A stretch of 64,000 nt of DNA from Pontibacter sp. G13 (lineage in GTDB: Bacteria > Bacteroidota > Bacteroidia > J057). The stretch lies in contig NZ_CP134696.1 in NCBI RefSeq assembly GCF_031851795.1, positions 5,766,001 to 5,830,000 on the forward strand. The letters are read 5' to 3'. A program made the position numbers and the translations under genes. Shown here one piece after another: positions 46,688 to 55,400 of this stretch; the first letter of the stretch is position 1, and every line of letters begins with the position of its first letter. The notes under the pieces were generated by a model. That model did no database searches and had not been told where the DNA came from. It was given only the letters and a program-made list of their open reading frames with translations.

Positions 46688-47572
46688 CTATTTCATCCGA
46701 GTGGATCGGATGATATTGCGTTTGGGTCTATTCATCCGATTGGAGATCCATCCGAGTTCCTGTACAAACCGCTTTCGATGATCTTTGGGACAGACGAGAT
46801 AGCCAAAGAAAGGGTTGGGATTGGGAACATGGATTTGCAGCGGGTGGCCATTGAGGTAGGAGAGGGAGTATCCCAATTCTTCGAGGATAACCTTACCCGG
46901 TGCCCAGTCCCAGACTGGAATATTGCGATTGAGTCCGATGAGGACATCTACGCTTCCACGGGCAAACTCAATGGCTTTGGCACCGACATTTCCAGTGGAG
47001 ATGATTCGGTCAGCTTCTACATTGAGGCGCTGATACAGTTGGTGATACGTGGGAAAAGCGTGATTTCGGTGATGGGCATAGTTCAGCATTTCCCAAGGCT
47101 TGCCAGATCGTGATTCAAGGGGCATGACTTGGTTGCCGCGTTTGATCCAACAGCCTGCACCACGCTTGGCGAAAACCATCAGATCCTCAAGAGGATCGTA
47201 CACCAATCCCATGACCAGTACATCCCGCAATTCATAGACTGCACATTGGAACACAAATCCCTTACGCCCTTTGACAAAGGAATTGGTCCCATCCAATTCG
47301 TCTACGATGAATCCCTGAGCGCCCTTGGGGCCCCGACATTCCCACGTTTCCTCGGAGATGAGGTCGTGATTGGGAAAGTGAGTTTGAACCTGTTCCTGGA
47401 CCATACGGCTGATCTCCAGATCCACCTCCGTCACCACGGTACGGTCCTGCTTTCTATATATCTGCACAGATCTCCCCCAGTGGGAACGCATGATCCTTCC
47501 CGCCTGCAAGGCCAACGACTGTATGAATGTAAGTTTGTCCCGCATCAATCCATCTGGTTCTATCGCATTCAT
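46688..47572 (-). CDS. Inositol monophosphatase/CysQ-family phosphatase
   Basis: A 294-residue Mg-dependent sugar/nucleotide phosphatase (MRDKLTF at residue 10 is an alternative start). Metal-binding residues are in SEETWE (Glu74-Glu75), DELDGTNSF (Asp91, Asp94) and WDWAPGKVI (Asp222). The usual PIDGT is ELDGT here. Substrate may be inositol phosphate, 3'-phosphoadenosine phosphate or another sugar phosphate. Single gene on the minus strand. Confidence 0.88.
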   Translation of the reverse strand: MNAIEPDGLMRDKLTFIQSLALQAGRIMRSHWGRSVQIYRKQDRTVVTEVDLEISRMVQEQVQTHFPNHDLISEETWECRGPKGAQGFIVDELDGTNSFVKGRKGFVFQCAVYELRDVLVMGLVYDPLEDLMVFAKRGAGCWIKRGNQVMPLESRSGKPWEMLNYAHHRNHAFPTYHQLYQRLNVEADRIISTGNVGAKAIEFARGSVDVLIGLNRNIPVWDWAPGKVILEELGYSLSYLNGHPLQIHVPNPNPFFGYLVCPKDHRKRFVQELGWISNRMNRPKRNIIRSTRMK

Positions 47573-47722
47573 TCAATTTACGGATTTATGTATTCCATTC
47601 CAGCAAAATGCGCAGAAGTCGCACTAAATCGGGTTGGCGATTCGAGATTCCCGTTTGATCGGTTTTTTTTCTTCCTTGAGCCTCAGGACAATCGAACCTA
47701 TCAGTGGTAGAATTGCCTAGAG

Positions 47723-47752
47723 AAAAAAAATTCCCCTCTGCAAGAGAGGGGA
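47723..47752 (-). terminator. Terminator of the secreted protein gene
   Basis: On the minus strand CCCCTCT, TTGCA loop, AGAGGGG, then AATTTTTTTT. Confidence 0.85.
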
Positions 47753-47791
47753 CCAAACACAAACAAAAACACAACCCAAATTAACCTATCA

Positions 47792-48535
47792 CTACTGTTT
47801 CTTGAGATGAACTCGTGTCTGGTGGACCTGATGGGCCTCGCGTTCAAGCTGGAGGAAGTACACACCCCCTTCCAGATCATCAAGCATGTCCTGAGTCGCT
47901 TCTTGGGCTGACCCCTGCCAATGGATCTCTCCATCGGAAGACATGATGCGTAGTGCACCTGCTCGTCCTAATTTTCGGAGCGCATCGGCATCCTGTAGGA
48001 GGAACGATTGGTGCGTATTCCAAGCCCTGTCCCCGGTGGTAACCGTGCGGATGGGCGATATATGCTGAGTTCCGTCTCTGTCTACTTGCCTGATCCGATA
48101 ACTGACCTGCCGATCGGCTGGGAGCATATCTTGCCACGCGTATCTGCTGGGCCCTGTTTGGTGGCCAGCTGCTCGTTCCAGATGCACTTGAAGGAAGTCG
48201 CCTTTCGCATCTCTTCGCTCCACTGCAAAGTATCGAGTGTCGTACTCCATGGCCGTTTCCCAGTGCAACTCTACCCCTCGTTGGGTTCCGACTGCCTCAA
48301 AAAGATGGAGTGCGCTCCCAAACCTGGATTCGTGATCGAGATCCCAGAGACCTTGGTCCAGCTCTGCTTCTCCTCTAGCAGCCTTGGCCATGACGATTCT
48401 CAATTGATCATGAGACATGCGCCAAGCAGATTGAGGTTTCGCGATCTTAGGCGGCTCCATCGCTTGTTGGCCAAATGCGGAGCTGCTGATAGTCAGGGCT
48501 GCTACCGCGTACCAGAGCCATTGAAATTTATTCAT
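47792..48535 (-). CDS. Secreted protein with sorting-tail-like C-terminus
   Basis: A 247-residue protein starting at 48535 (MNKFQWLWYAVAALTISSSAFG), a good signal peptide. A beta-rich region about 80-165 (ALHLFEAVGTQRGVELHWETAMEYDTRYFAVERR..VSYRIRQVDRDGTQHIS) is the FN3-like unit often seen before type IX secretion tails. The last 80 residues (MSSDGEIHWQGS..GGVYFLQLEREAHQVHQTRVHLKKQ) resemble the type IX secretion sorting domain, but the LPxGxY signature is weak. Its partner systems are not in the window. Confidence 0.68.
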   Translation of the reverse strand: MNKFQWLWYAVAALTISSSAFGQQAMEPPKIAKPQSAWRMSHDQLRIVMAKAARGEAELDQGLWDLDHESRFGSALHLFEAVGTQRGVELHWETAMEYDTRYFAVERRDAKGDFLQVHLERAAGHQTGPSRYAWQDMLPADRQVSYRIRQVDRDGTQHISPIRTVTTGDRAWNTHQSFLLQDADALRKLGRAGALRIMSSDGEIHWQGSAQEATQDMLDDLEGGVYFLQLEREAHQVHQTRVHLKKQ

Positions 48536-48736
48536 GATCTCATAGTTTCTGGTTGGGCGATCGAACACATGCAAGGTGATTTATTTTTGACTTATTGTAA
48601 AGTCTAATAATTAAAATATCAAACTTCCGTATTTTGATTTTGTTCAAACTACGTATAAGGGGAATTCTGGAAAAAAAAGGAAGCCGGATTTGGCGGTGGA
48701 GATTCTAAAGGAGAGATTCGGGGAAATGAAGTATCT

Positions 48737-49351
48737 ATGGCCGAATTTGTCTTGTCCGAAGCGGAATTCAACGTGTTGTCAGATCGGGATTTTATGCCGA
48801 TCAAGCAGGAAGTCTGTCGGAAATTGGAAGGATTGCTTGCAGAATTAAGGGGGAGATTGAAGGGGACACTGCTTGAAAATGAGGGAGTTTGGCCGGAGAG
48901 TTGGCTGAATGGCGTCGGGAAAATTTCCAAGGGGGAAAACTACCAGAGCTACGCTTGGCGGGTGCTGGATTTTCCTGCGACGTTCGATCAGCAGGATTGG
49001 TTCACCTTCCGGACCGTGGTACTCTGGGGACATCCGATCGGCTTCCACCTGATTTTGTCCGGAATCTGGAAAGATCGTTTGGGGCAACACCTACTTCATC
49101 ATCGGGGCGCGCTTGAATTGGACTGGTATCTCTCCGATCAAACATCTCCTTGGCTCTGGGAGTATCCGCATCCCGATTTGATCCCGCTCATGGAAGCCTC
49201 TCAAGACCAGTGTCAAGATATGTTGGCACGACACGCTTTCCTCAAACTATCCCACTTTCAGCCCCTCAAGCGATATGCCCAGCTACCGAAGGACGGCAAC
49301 CGGGCATGGATGGATCTTGAGCAGATTTTGAAGGCTGGTCTAGCGCTTTAG
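48737..49351 (+). CDS. Hypothetical protein
   Basis: A 204-residue soluble protein, unfamiliar to me. It has a helical N-terminal half (SDRDFMPIKQEVCRKLEGLLAELRGRLKG), a central YQSYAWRVLDFPATFDQQDWFTFRTVVLWG and a Trp-rich stretch. The whole reads like an intact protein without repeats. It overlaps the convergent gene at 49340-49888 by 12 bases. Function unknown. Confidence 0.62.
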   Translation: MAEFVLSEAEFNVLSDRDFMPIKQEVCRKLEGLLAELRGRLKGTLLENEGVWPESWLNGVGKISKGENYQSYAWRVLDFPATFDQQDWFTFRTVVLWGHPIGFHLILSGIWKDRLGQHLLHHRGALELDWYLSDQTSPWLWEYPHPDLIPLMEASQDQCQDMLARHAFLKLSHFQPLKRYAQLPKDGNRAWMDLEQILKAGLAL

Positions 49352-49888
49352 GCGATGGACCTGAACGCCCTGTTGCTCCCAATTGTGCATGACCTTGTCA
49401 AATCGAACTTGCTGGAAGTCCGCATCAATATATGGCGTGAATTCCACCTCTTCTCCTTGGTAGCGGAATTTGAGGGTATTGGCAGATTGATCTTTGGTGA
49501 ATGCGTGGTTGGAAGTTCCGGCATCAGTGGTGCTGATCACCCAATGTTGGGGAGCTGTCACTTCTTGAATGTCCAGGAGTGAAATTTCCTCCAGGGTAGT
49601 ACCGCCCTTATCTGTGACCAAAAGACCATTTGGTCCCAATTGGAGCTTCTGGTTTTGGAAGGATTTCTTGAGCACCTTCTGAGATTTGAGGTTCCAAATG
49701 GTGGCCACCAGTCCGATCAATCCAAGCCCCACCAAAACTGCGGTTCCGAAATTCCCCCACTCTCCAATGAGCCTCCCGAAATACAACAGGCCATACATGG
49801 AAATAAAGGAGGCAATAGCCGCATACTTGACATTCTGGTTCCACTCAGCGTAGCGCTTGGGTTGATGGATGAGTTTGGCTTTGAACAT
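49340..49888 (-). CDS. Two-helix membrane protein, paralog 1 of 3
   Basis: A 182-residue protein with two hydrophobic helices (about 23-40 and 46-65) followed by a cytoplasmic beta-rich domain: LQLGPNGLLVTDKGGTTLEEISLLDIQEVT, a Trp-containing segment and a C-terminal helix NWEQQGVQVHR. The LxLxxxGL and ISLxxIxxV pattern recalls bacterial PH-like domains. The two genes upstream encode proteins of the same design. A perfect 8-bp-arm palindrome lies 15 bases before its start. Confidence 0.7.
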   Translation of the reverse strand: MFKAKLIHQPKRYAEWNQNVKYAAIASFISMYGLLYFGRLIGEWGNFGTAVLVGLGLIGLVATIWNLKSQKVLKKSFQNQKLQLGPNGLLVTDKGGTTLEEISLLDIQEVTAPQHWVISTTDAGTSNHAFTKDQSANTLKFRYQGEEVEFTPYIDADFQQVRFDKVMHNWEQQGVQVHRLKR

Positions 49889-49902
49889 GGCGATTGAATT
49901 TT

Positions 49903-49919
49903 CTTAACGTTACGTTAAG
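49903..49919. promoter_or_regulatory. Palindrome upstream of paralog 1
   Basis: CTTAACGT-T-ACGTTAAG, perfect arms. Its place 14 bases before the start codon suggests a translational or transcriptional control site. Confidence 0.5.
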
Positions 49920-50016
49920 GATTTCACCCAGTTTTTCGGGTTGGAAGGTTCGCTATTCGTCAAAAGACTTGGAGCCCTCTAGACCTGCGATTGACGATGC
50001 TGGAGACGCAGGTTGC

Positions 50017-50580
50017 CTAGGAGGTTTTCTCTATTTCTATTCCTGCTGCTTCCCATTCCTTCATCAGCTTGAGGAATTGCTGCTCGGCGTAGTGAGAGTC
50101 CCAATAAAACTGGAATGTCTCCGATTCGTCCCCATGGCGGATAGAAAGTCGGTTAGGCTCTGGATGTTTTTGCCTGTGAAGACCAAAGCTGAATCCCTTG
50201 TTGTGAGTACCCCAAATGGGGTCATGGGTATTTTTATAGGACACCTCCCGGATCTCGTCCAAGGAAATATTCAGCATTTCGACGTACCCGTCCTTGGAAT
50301 TCAAGACCATCTGCTCTGGACTCAACACTAACCTTGACCCAGATTTCCTCCATGATTCAAGGCCAATGAAATTGAAACTCCATCCCATGATCCCTATCCA
50401 TATGAAAATCATGATTAGGGCCCATGAATTTTTTGACATGGGGATATAGCCAAGCCTTTGGAGTTCGAAGCCACCCGCAAGACCGAAAAAGACCACAGTG
50501 TCAGTTACAGACACGATGAAGGATCTTTTTTTGATTGTTTTTCTTCTGTGAGCGTCGATGAGGGGAATCACGATAGTCAT
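50017..50580 (-). CDS. Two-helix membrane protein, paralog 2 of 3
   Basis: A 187-residue protein of the same layout as its neighbours: two hydrophobic helices (about 24-41 and 53-72), then LVLSPEQMVLNSKDGYVEMLNISLDEIREVSYKN and a C-terminal helix LMKEWEAAGIEIE. The C-terminal WEAAGIEIE corresponds to WEQQGVQVH in paralog 1. Function unknown. The gap to paralog 1 is 128 bases. Confidence 0.68.
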   Translation of the reverse strand: MTIVIPLIDAHRRKTIKKRSFIVSVTDTVVFFGLAGGFELQRLGYIPMSKNSWALIMIFIWIGIMGWSFNFIGLESWRKSGSRLVLSPEQMVLNSKDGYVEMLNISLDEIREVSYKNTHDPIWGTHNKGFSFGLHRQKHPEPNRLSIRHGDESETFQFYWDSHYAEQQFLKLMKEWEAAGIEIEKTS

Positions 50581-50731
50581 AGGTTGAAGTATGGATTGGG
50601 AGGACTGTTAACAGGAGGTACAAAGAAACAGTATCCGCTTGGATTTCATGAATGGATACATTCGGATTCCACCAATAGGCGATCTTCTTTTGGAGAATGG
50701 CCTAATCCGCGGAATATCCATGCACAGAGGA

Positions 50732-51406
50732 TCATTCATTTGAGTTCGTCAGAAAGGGTGTGGATCGATCGGTAGTTGGGAGGCTGACAGGTGATGCATG
50801 GGGCCGGCGAGACAATTCCGCCCATTGGTTCCGAAACTCACGAGGAACCAGAACACGGGCACCTGAGTGATTATATGTCCAAAGCATTTCCAAGACACTG
50901 AGGTCATTGGGGCTTTTCCAGTACCAGCAAAATGTGTGACGATCTTGATCGGTCTGGACGATCAGGGTAGCGGGTTCCTCTTCAAATCGATACCCCCTGA
51001 GCCTGCCATATTGCCACATGAGGCCCGGATAGTCGGTTTGTGTGCTATATCTACAAACTCGGATGTGGTCAACAGGAATGTCCAGGATCGTTTCTTGAAG
51101 TTCTTCGTCAAACAATCGAATTCCCTCTTTCGAGAGATAAAGCATTTGACCTCCTTGCAAACACTTTTTTTTGAGCGGGAGGAATCGAAAGAGGTTCCAA
51201 CACGCCAATATGTGCCAAGCCAAAAATATCACCAGAATCAAGCCGAGGTCCAACATCGCTTGCCCCCATTCAAAACGAGGCAAAACAATCACGATGACCA
51301 TTACGACTAGACCTAATCCGAGAAGCCGGAAGATTCCTTGATGGATGAGGGATCGGATTTTGAGTAGGGCAGGTTTGGAGCAGAGGGAGAGGGAAAGGTG
51401 ATCCAT
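50732..51406 (-). CDS. Two-helix membrane protein, paralog 3 of 3
   Basis: A 224-residue protein starting at 51406 (MDHLSLSLCSKPALLKIRSL). Two helices (about 28-45 and 54-73), then LYLSKEGIRLFDEELQETILDIPVDHIRVCRYS, matching the paralogs. It has an extra C-terminal tail rich in Ser/Pro/Arg. The three genes are tandem on one strand and diverging, indicating old duplications. Confidence 0.67.
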   Translation of the reverse strand: MDHLSLSLCSKPALLKIRSLIHQGIFRLLGLGLVVMVIVIVLPRFEWGQAMLDLGLILVIFLAWHILACWNLFRFLPLKKKCLQGGQMLYLSKEGIRLFDEELQETILDIPVDHIRVCRYSTQTDYPGLMWQYGRLRGYRFEEEPATLIVQTDQDRHTFCWYWKSPNDLSVLEMLWTYNHSGARVLVPREFRNQWAELSRRPHASPVSLPTTDRSTPFLTNSNE

Positions 51407-51554
51407 GTAGGCTAATTTCTGCGAAAGAATGAACAAAACTACCCAGGTTGGCACTTTGTCCCTAACGGTGTTTTGGGTACTTTATAAGTAAGGTTCCGGA
51501 CCATTCTGCCAGTCAAAGACGGCTTCTTCCCGCTAATTTCTTAAAAAGAATCAA

Positions 51555-51842
51555 ATGGACTGGAGCAAAGTATTGGTAGTCAGTCATTCACAATCGGAGT
51601 TGGACGAATTGTCCAAAGCCTTGCAATCCAAGGGCTACCAAGTGTCCACCGCGCGAGATCTCTCCGAATCGATCCGCAATTTCACCATGCAAAAGCCTGA
51701 TGCTGTCGTCATCGGGTCTACCATGGACCTTTCCACCCGCAGCCACATAAAGGACCGTATCCAATCGGATGCACCCAATATCCCCGTGATCGACGGTGAT
51801 CCGAGGACCTTGGAGTTACAGCTTCGGCAGCACCTGAAATAA
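51555..51842 (+). CDS. Degenerate receiver-domain-like protein
   Basis: A 95-residue single-domain protein with the alternating beta/alpha pattern of response-regulator receivers (VLVVSHSQSELDELSKALQSKGYQVSTARD..PDAVVIGSTMD..IPVIDGD). The acidic pair is replaced by Ser10-His11 and the phosphoacceptor Asp by Gly54. It is shorter than a full receiver (about 120). It therefore cannot be phosphorylated in the usual way and is probably a pseudo-receiver. A small ferredoxin-like gene follows after 21 bases. Confidence 0.62.
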   Translation: MDWSKVLVVSHSQSELDELSKALQSKGYQVSTARDLSESIRNFTMQKPDAVVIGSTMDLSTRSHIKDRIQSDAPNIPVIDGDPRTLELQLRQHLK

Positions 51843-51863
51843 TTTCCACTCAATACCAACTGT

Positions 51864-52100
51864 ATGTCTTCCCAACCCTCAAAACAACCGATCAAGGAGT
51901 ACTCCACAGACGAGGTGACCGTGATTTGGAATGCCAACAAATGCATTCATTCCGGCAATTGCGTCAAGGGGCTCTCAAGCGTGTTCAATCCCGATGCCAA
52001 GCCTTGGGTGAATGTCCAAGGGGCTTCTGCACAGGAGATCCGCAACCAGATCGATCAATGCCCATCGGGCGCCTTGTCCTATCGAGTATCTAGCAAATAG
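51864..52100 (+). CDS. YjdI-like mono-cluster [4Fe-4S] protein
   Basis: A 78-residue protein of the divergent Fer4_19/YjdI type. The pattern is NANKCIHSGNCVKGLSSVFNP, PW and a final QIDQCPSGALSYRV, with cysteines in CX5C and CP. It should bind one iron-sulfur cluster. Such proteins are often encoded with CDGSH-type or acetyltransferase genes, not seen here. Downstream of the pseudo-receiver and closed by a hairpin. Confidence 0.88.
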   Translation: MSSQPSKQPIKEYSTDEVTVIWNANKCIHSGNCVKGLSSVFNPDAKPWVNVQGASAQEIRNQIDQCPSGALSYRVSSK

Positions 52101-52127
52101 GCTCAAAAGTACCGACTAGAAACGTTT

Positions 52128-52170
52128 AGACCGGAGGTTCGGCGATAGCTGGAACTCCGGTCTTGCTTGA
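52128..52170 (+). terminator. Probable terminator
   Basis: AGACCGGAG pairs perfectly with CTCCGGTCT around an 18-base loop, then TGCTTG. T-run is weak. Confidence 0.55.
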
Positions 52171-52190
52171 AAAAATGGGGGTTTGAGGTC

Positions 52191-52643
52191 TCAACGACTA
52201 GCCACGGCTTGGCCGGATGGGTCGGAAACCAACAATTGAATTTGCCGCTCATGGTCGCGGCCCAGTTGGAGCAGTTCTTCTTTCCAGCTGGATTGTTGTT
52301 CTGCTGAGAAGTCTCCAGAAACGCGGATTTGGCCTTTCTTCCCGTATGGAAGCAGTCTCGCCAATACGTCTGCGACCTTGTTGAAATCAGCTTGAGGGAA
52401 GGCTTTCATGTCGATTTCGGCCACGTACATGCCCATCTCTTGTAGGCTGTCGCGGAATTCTTCGGCAGAATGTCCCTTGATAAGCTGATCGCAGGTCATG
52501 GAGGTCAGTCTCAGCTGGATGCCCGTCACAGTCTGTGGGAATACCCGTTGCTTGGTGGGAAGAAGTTCCCGTCTAATTTCAGAAATAAGGGATTCGACTG
52601 TACAGATTTGGGCAGTAATGGTGTAGGTAAGTTCAGCTGTCAT
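52191..52643 (-). CDS. Hypothetical protein
   Basis: A 150-residue soluble protein that I do not recognise. It begins MTAELTYTITAQICTVESLISEIRRELLPTKQ and has an alpha/beta look with FRDSLQEMGMYVAEIDMKAF and LLQLGRDHERQIQLLVSD. No membrane segments or metal motifs. Its neighbours give no clue. Confidence 0.55.
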   Translation of the reverse strand: MTAELTYTITAQICTVESLISEIRRELLPTKQRVFPQTVTGIQLRLTSMTCDQLIKGHSAEEFRDSLQEMGMYVAEIDMKAFPQADFNKVADVLARLLPYGKKGQIRVSGDFSAEQQSSWKEELLQLGRDHERQIQLLVSDPSGQAVASR

Positions 52644-52917
52644 ATCCTGCTACTTCATTTCATTTTGGACGCTGATGATTGGTTTTTCTTCTGGTTGAAA
52701 ACGCCCGTTGTTGCACCTCATTCGAACCATTTTTGAAGCATAAAAACACTATGCCTGGCAATGATGATGACTTGAGATCCTAGGGCCGGCCGTTGTCACA
52801 TCCAAACAAAAAACCTTAAACAGCTTCTGTAAGATAATAATTCTCGGGAATACATAAACTGCAAGTTTGCGAATAGTTGGTACACGATACCATTTGGTTG
52901 TCGGATGCTGCCAAACA
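52644..52917. other. Intergenic region without a gene
   Basis: Spacer between two minus-strand genes. It includes the promoter of the hypothetical gene. No repeats or RNA features seen. Confidence 0.4.
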
Positions 52918-52959
52918 TAAAAGGGACGGAATTACGTACCAAGGCACATAATTCCGTCC
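52918..52959 (-). terminator. Terminator of the EboD-like gene
   Basis: A perfect 11-bp stem, GGACGGAATTA with TAATTCCGTCC, followed on the minus strand by CTTTTATGTTT. 18 bases after the stop codon. Confidence 0.85.
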
Positions 52960-52976
52960 TAATCATGTTAGGTATT

Positions 52977-54155
52977 TCACCCGTATTTCGCTTCGTGTGG
53001 TTGAGCCTGCCAAGCCATCAAATAGCGGATAGAGGCCCGAAGGATGGACAAGTCGATGTCCTCGACGTAGCGGTTTTGTCCGATGGTGGTGGGGAGTTGC
53101 AGCGCCAATTTTCCCCCGATTTCCTGACGATATTCTTCTAAACCCTTGGCAATGGATTCTTCGTGGTCGGGAAGGCTCATGTAGGACGAAAGCTCCGGTA
53201 CGTACAGATCGTACCCCAAATCCCGGAACATGCTCAGTGCCTTGATGCAGCATGATTCCGAGATCACATCCGCATGCATGGAATAGGCAATGTCCAATGC
53301 CACGCCCACGATCAGCGCCTTGGCATAGGAGAGTTGGAAGTCGGTGAGTTCGAGCAGCTTTTGCGTCGCCCAAATCCCGAATCCATGTACCTGCCGATTG
53401 TGCCTTTCAAATGGATCTCGAGCCCGAAGGAGATCGATTTGAAGTTGATTGACACGGTAAATCAGCTCCTCTGCTGCCTTGGACGAGCGGTTGACAATTC
53501 CTTCCAGATTGTCCTCGATGAAATCGTAGATCCGGTGGTCGTAGGCAATCCCCATCCTGAGTGCCCCGATCAAGCCTTCTCGCCAAGTCTCGTCGTCGAT
53601 ACTTTCCAACAGGCTCATGTCCAGTAAGATAGCTTTCGGGGGAGCGTAAACGCTCTGGAAATCAGGTCGCTTGCTGTGAATGGCGTTTTTGATCGCTCCC
53701 GAGGTCTCGAACATGGACAACAGGGTAGAGGGGGTTTTCAAGACCGGAATCCCCCCGTGGGTGGTGCCTGCGACATAGCCCACGGTATCCAGAAAGGCCC
53801 CGCCTCCAATTGCCCATATCAGGGCGTGGCGATCCAGTTGGTTGTGTTGGATTCCCGCTCTCAAATCTTGCCATGCCGCGGGATTGGCCTTGAATTCTTG
53901 GCCTCCGGGAAGCCATACAGGAGCTTCGCTGAGTTGCCATGATTTGCCAGCATACTTCATGACCAGCTCGATCCGCTTGGTCAATTCACTGGCCATACTG
54001 CGTAGTCCAGAATCGATGACCACCCATACACGAGTGGCAGGCGCTTTTTTGGGGAATAAGTCAGAGAGAAAGGGAGTGGAAGGACTGATCGGTGCCTTGG
54101 TCAGGTACACATCATATTCGAGGGATACCTGGATGTTTTGCGTAAGTGTGCGCAT
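52977..54155 (-). CDS. EboD-like dehydroquinate-synthase-fold protein lacking metal ligands
   Basis: A 392-residue member of the sugar-phosphate-cyclase superfamily. NAD-binding part is WAIGGGAFLDTVGYVAGTTHGGIPVLKTPSTLL (about 114-146), then FETSGAIKNAI and VYAPPKAILLD. Sequence FG-x-W-x-T-x-K-L near 259-267 followed by LTDFQLSYAKALIVGVALDIAYS matches the EboD group of DHQS-like proteins. The metal-binding positions have changed: Glu is Gly197, the first His is Ile261, the second is Gln265 and the third is Tyr277. The 4- and 16-residue spacing of the His sites is kept. It is probably a pseudoenzyme or uses another chemistry. No other ebo genes adjoin. Confidence 0.82.
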   Translation of the reverse strand: MRTLTQNIQVSLEYDVYLTKAPISPSTPFLSDLFPKKAPATRVWVVIDSGLRSMASELTKRIELVMKYAGKSWQLSEAPVWLPGGQEFKANPAAWQDLRAGIQHNQLDRHALIWAIGGGAFLDTVGYVAGTTHGGIPVLKTPSTLLSMFETSGAIKNAIHSKRPDFQSVYAPPKAILLDMSLLESIDDETWREGLIGALRMGIAYDHRIYDFIEDNLEGIVNRSSKAAEELIYRVNQLQIDLLRARDPFERHNRQVHGFGIWATQKLLELTDFQLSYAKALIVGVALDIAYSMHADVISESCCIKALSMFRDLGYDLYVPELSSYMSLPDHEESIAKGLEEYRQEIGGKLALQLPTTIGQNRYVEDIDLSILRASIRYLMAWQAQPHEAKYG

Positions 54156-54495
54156 CTAAAATTTGCCTGAGTCTTGGGCGGCAGGGCTCTGGGGAGTCAG
54201 GACTAGCCCAGTGAACTGCCGAGGTTAATGTCCAGCGAATGAGCAGGTAGTGGAGATTCTAGGCGATCTGTGAGGTATATGTCAGTGGAGCGGATACTCC
54301 ATCTGTTAGGTAGTTTTTGTTGTGGTTTATTTTGAAAGGTGTAAGGTAAGGGATTTTACCAATAATTCAACCAATCTCCGGATGATTGATTACATCCGCT
54401 GCGTGTTCGGTATTTGTGGTTTGCGATGGGGTTGCCATTCCTGCCGCTTTTCCGGATCTTGCCGACCTGTTTTTCCCAGAATTTGGCCACGCTTC
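54156..54495. other. Divergent intergenic region
   Basis: Promoters for the EboD-like gene (minus) and the glycosyltransferase (plus). An open frame runs into the latter from 54322 but its first 58 codons are Cys/Arg-rich and lack protein character. No structured elements noted. Confidence 0.4.
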
Positions 54496-55380
54496 ATGCT
54501 CAGTATTTGCATCCCCGTATATCATTTCCATGCTCAGGCGCTGGTCTCTGCGCTGAGCGCTCAACTGGAACAGCTTGATATCCCCGGGGAAATCCTCCTG
54601 TTCGACGATGCTTCCACCGAGTTTGTGCAGGAAAACTTGGCCCTGAATTCACTTCCCCATGTGACTGTTCGACACCTCGACACAAACGTAGGAAGGGCCC
54701 AGATTCGCAATCTCTTGGGAAATACCGCACAATACGACTGGCTGGTCTTTATCGACGGCGATGCGCTCGTCCAAGACGACCAATTTCTCCAGCGATACCT
54801 CGATCATGCTCCAGGTCATCCTGTGATGGTGGGCGGAACGGCCTATCAGGAGGAAGCGCCTCGACCGGACTGGAATCTCCGCTGGTGGTATGGCCGGAAC
54901 CGCGAGCAAGTGCCAGCCGCACTTCGCAATCAGCACCCCAATCGTTCCTTCACGACCTTCAATTTCCTGATCCATCGATCCATTTTCCAGCGATTCCCCT
55001 TTGAATCATCCATTCAAGGCTACGGGCACGAAGATACGCTCATGGGCCTCAAATTGGCGCAGGCAGGTATCCCCGTGTTTCATCTCGACAATGCCCTGAT
55101 CCACGACGGATTGGAACCCACTGACCGATTTCTCGACAAGACCCGTGTGGGTGTCCGGAACCTCATGCGCCTCTACCGAGAGACCGAATGGTCCGATGCC
55201 CTCGGTGAGGATGTCAAGCTCCTCCGTTACTTCCGCAAGCTAGAGCGCCTTCGCCTGCAAGGGGTGGGACGCGTGGTTTTCCGCCTATTCCGCAATCCCC
55301 TTGAGCGCACCCTCCACCGTCAGAATCCCAACCTCCTTTGGATGGATCTCTACAAACTGGGCCTTTGCTGTGAATCCTAG
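54496..55380 (+). CDS. GT2-family glycosyltransferase
   Basis: A 294-residue cytoplasmic glycosyltransferase starting at 54496 (MLSICIPVYHFHAQALVSALSAQL), the canonical GT2 opening. Nucleotide-sugar contacts are EILLFDDAST and NVGRAQIRNLLG; the DXD motif is FIDGDAL near residue 90. GYGHEDTLMGLKLAQAGIPVFHLDNALIHDG is the acceptor-side ED motif. Product unknown; no polysaccharide cluster around it. Followed by repeat copy E. Confidence 0.9.
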   Translation: MLSICIPVYHFHAQALVSALSAQLEQLDIPGEILLFDDASTEFVQENLALNSLPHVTVRHLDTNVGRAQIRNLLGNTAQYDWLVFIDGDALVQDDQFLQRYLDHAPGHPVMVGGTAYQEEAPRPDWNLRWWYGRNREQVPAALRNQHPNRSFTTFNFLIHRSIFQRFPFESSIQGYGHEDTLMGLKLAQAGIPVFHLDNALIHDGLEPTDRFLDKTRVGVRNLMRLYRETEWSDALGEDVKLLRYFRKLERLRLQGVGRVVFRLFRNPLERTLHRQNPNLLWMDLYKLGLCCES

Positions 55381-55400
55381 AGATGGTTTAGAAAGGCAAT

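Noticed and set aside
54322-54495. N-terminal extension of the glycosyltransferase
   Set aside because: The extra 58 residues are Cys/Arg-rich and precede the canonical MLSICIPVY start.
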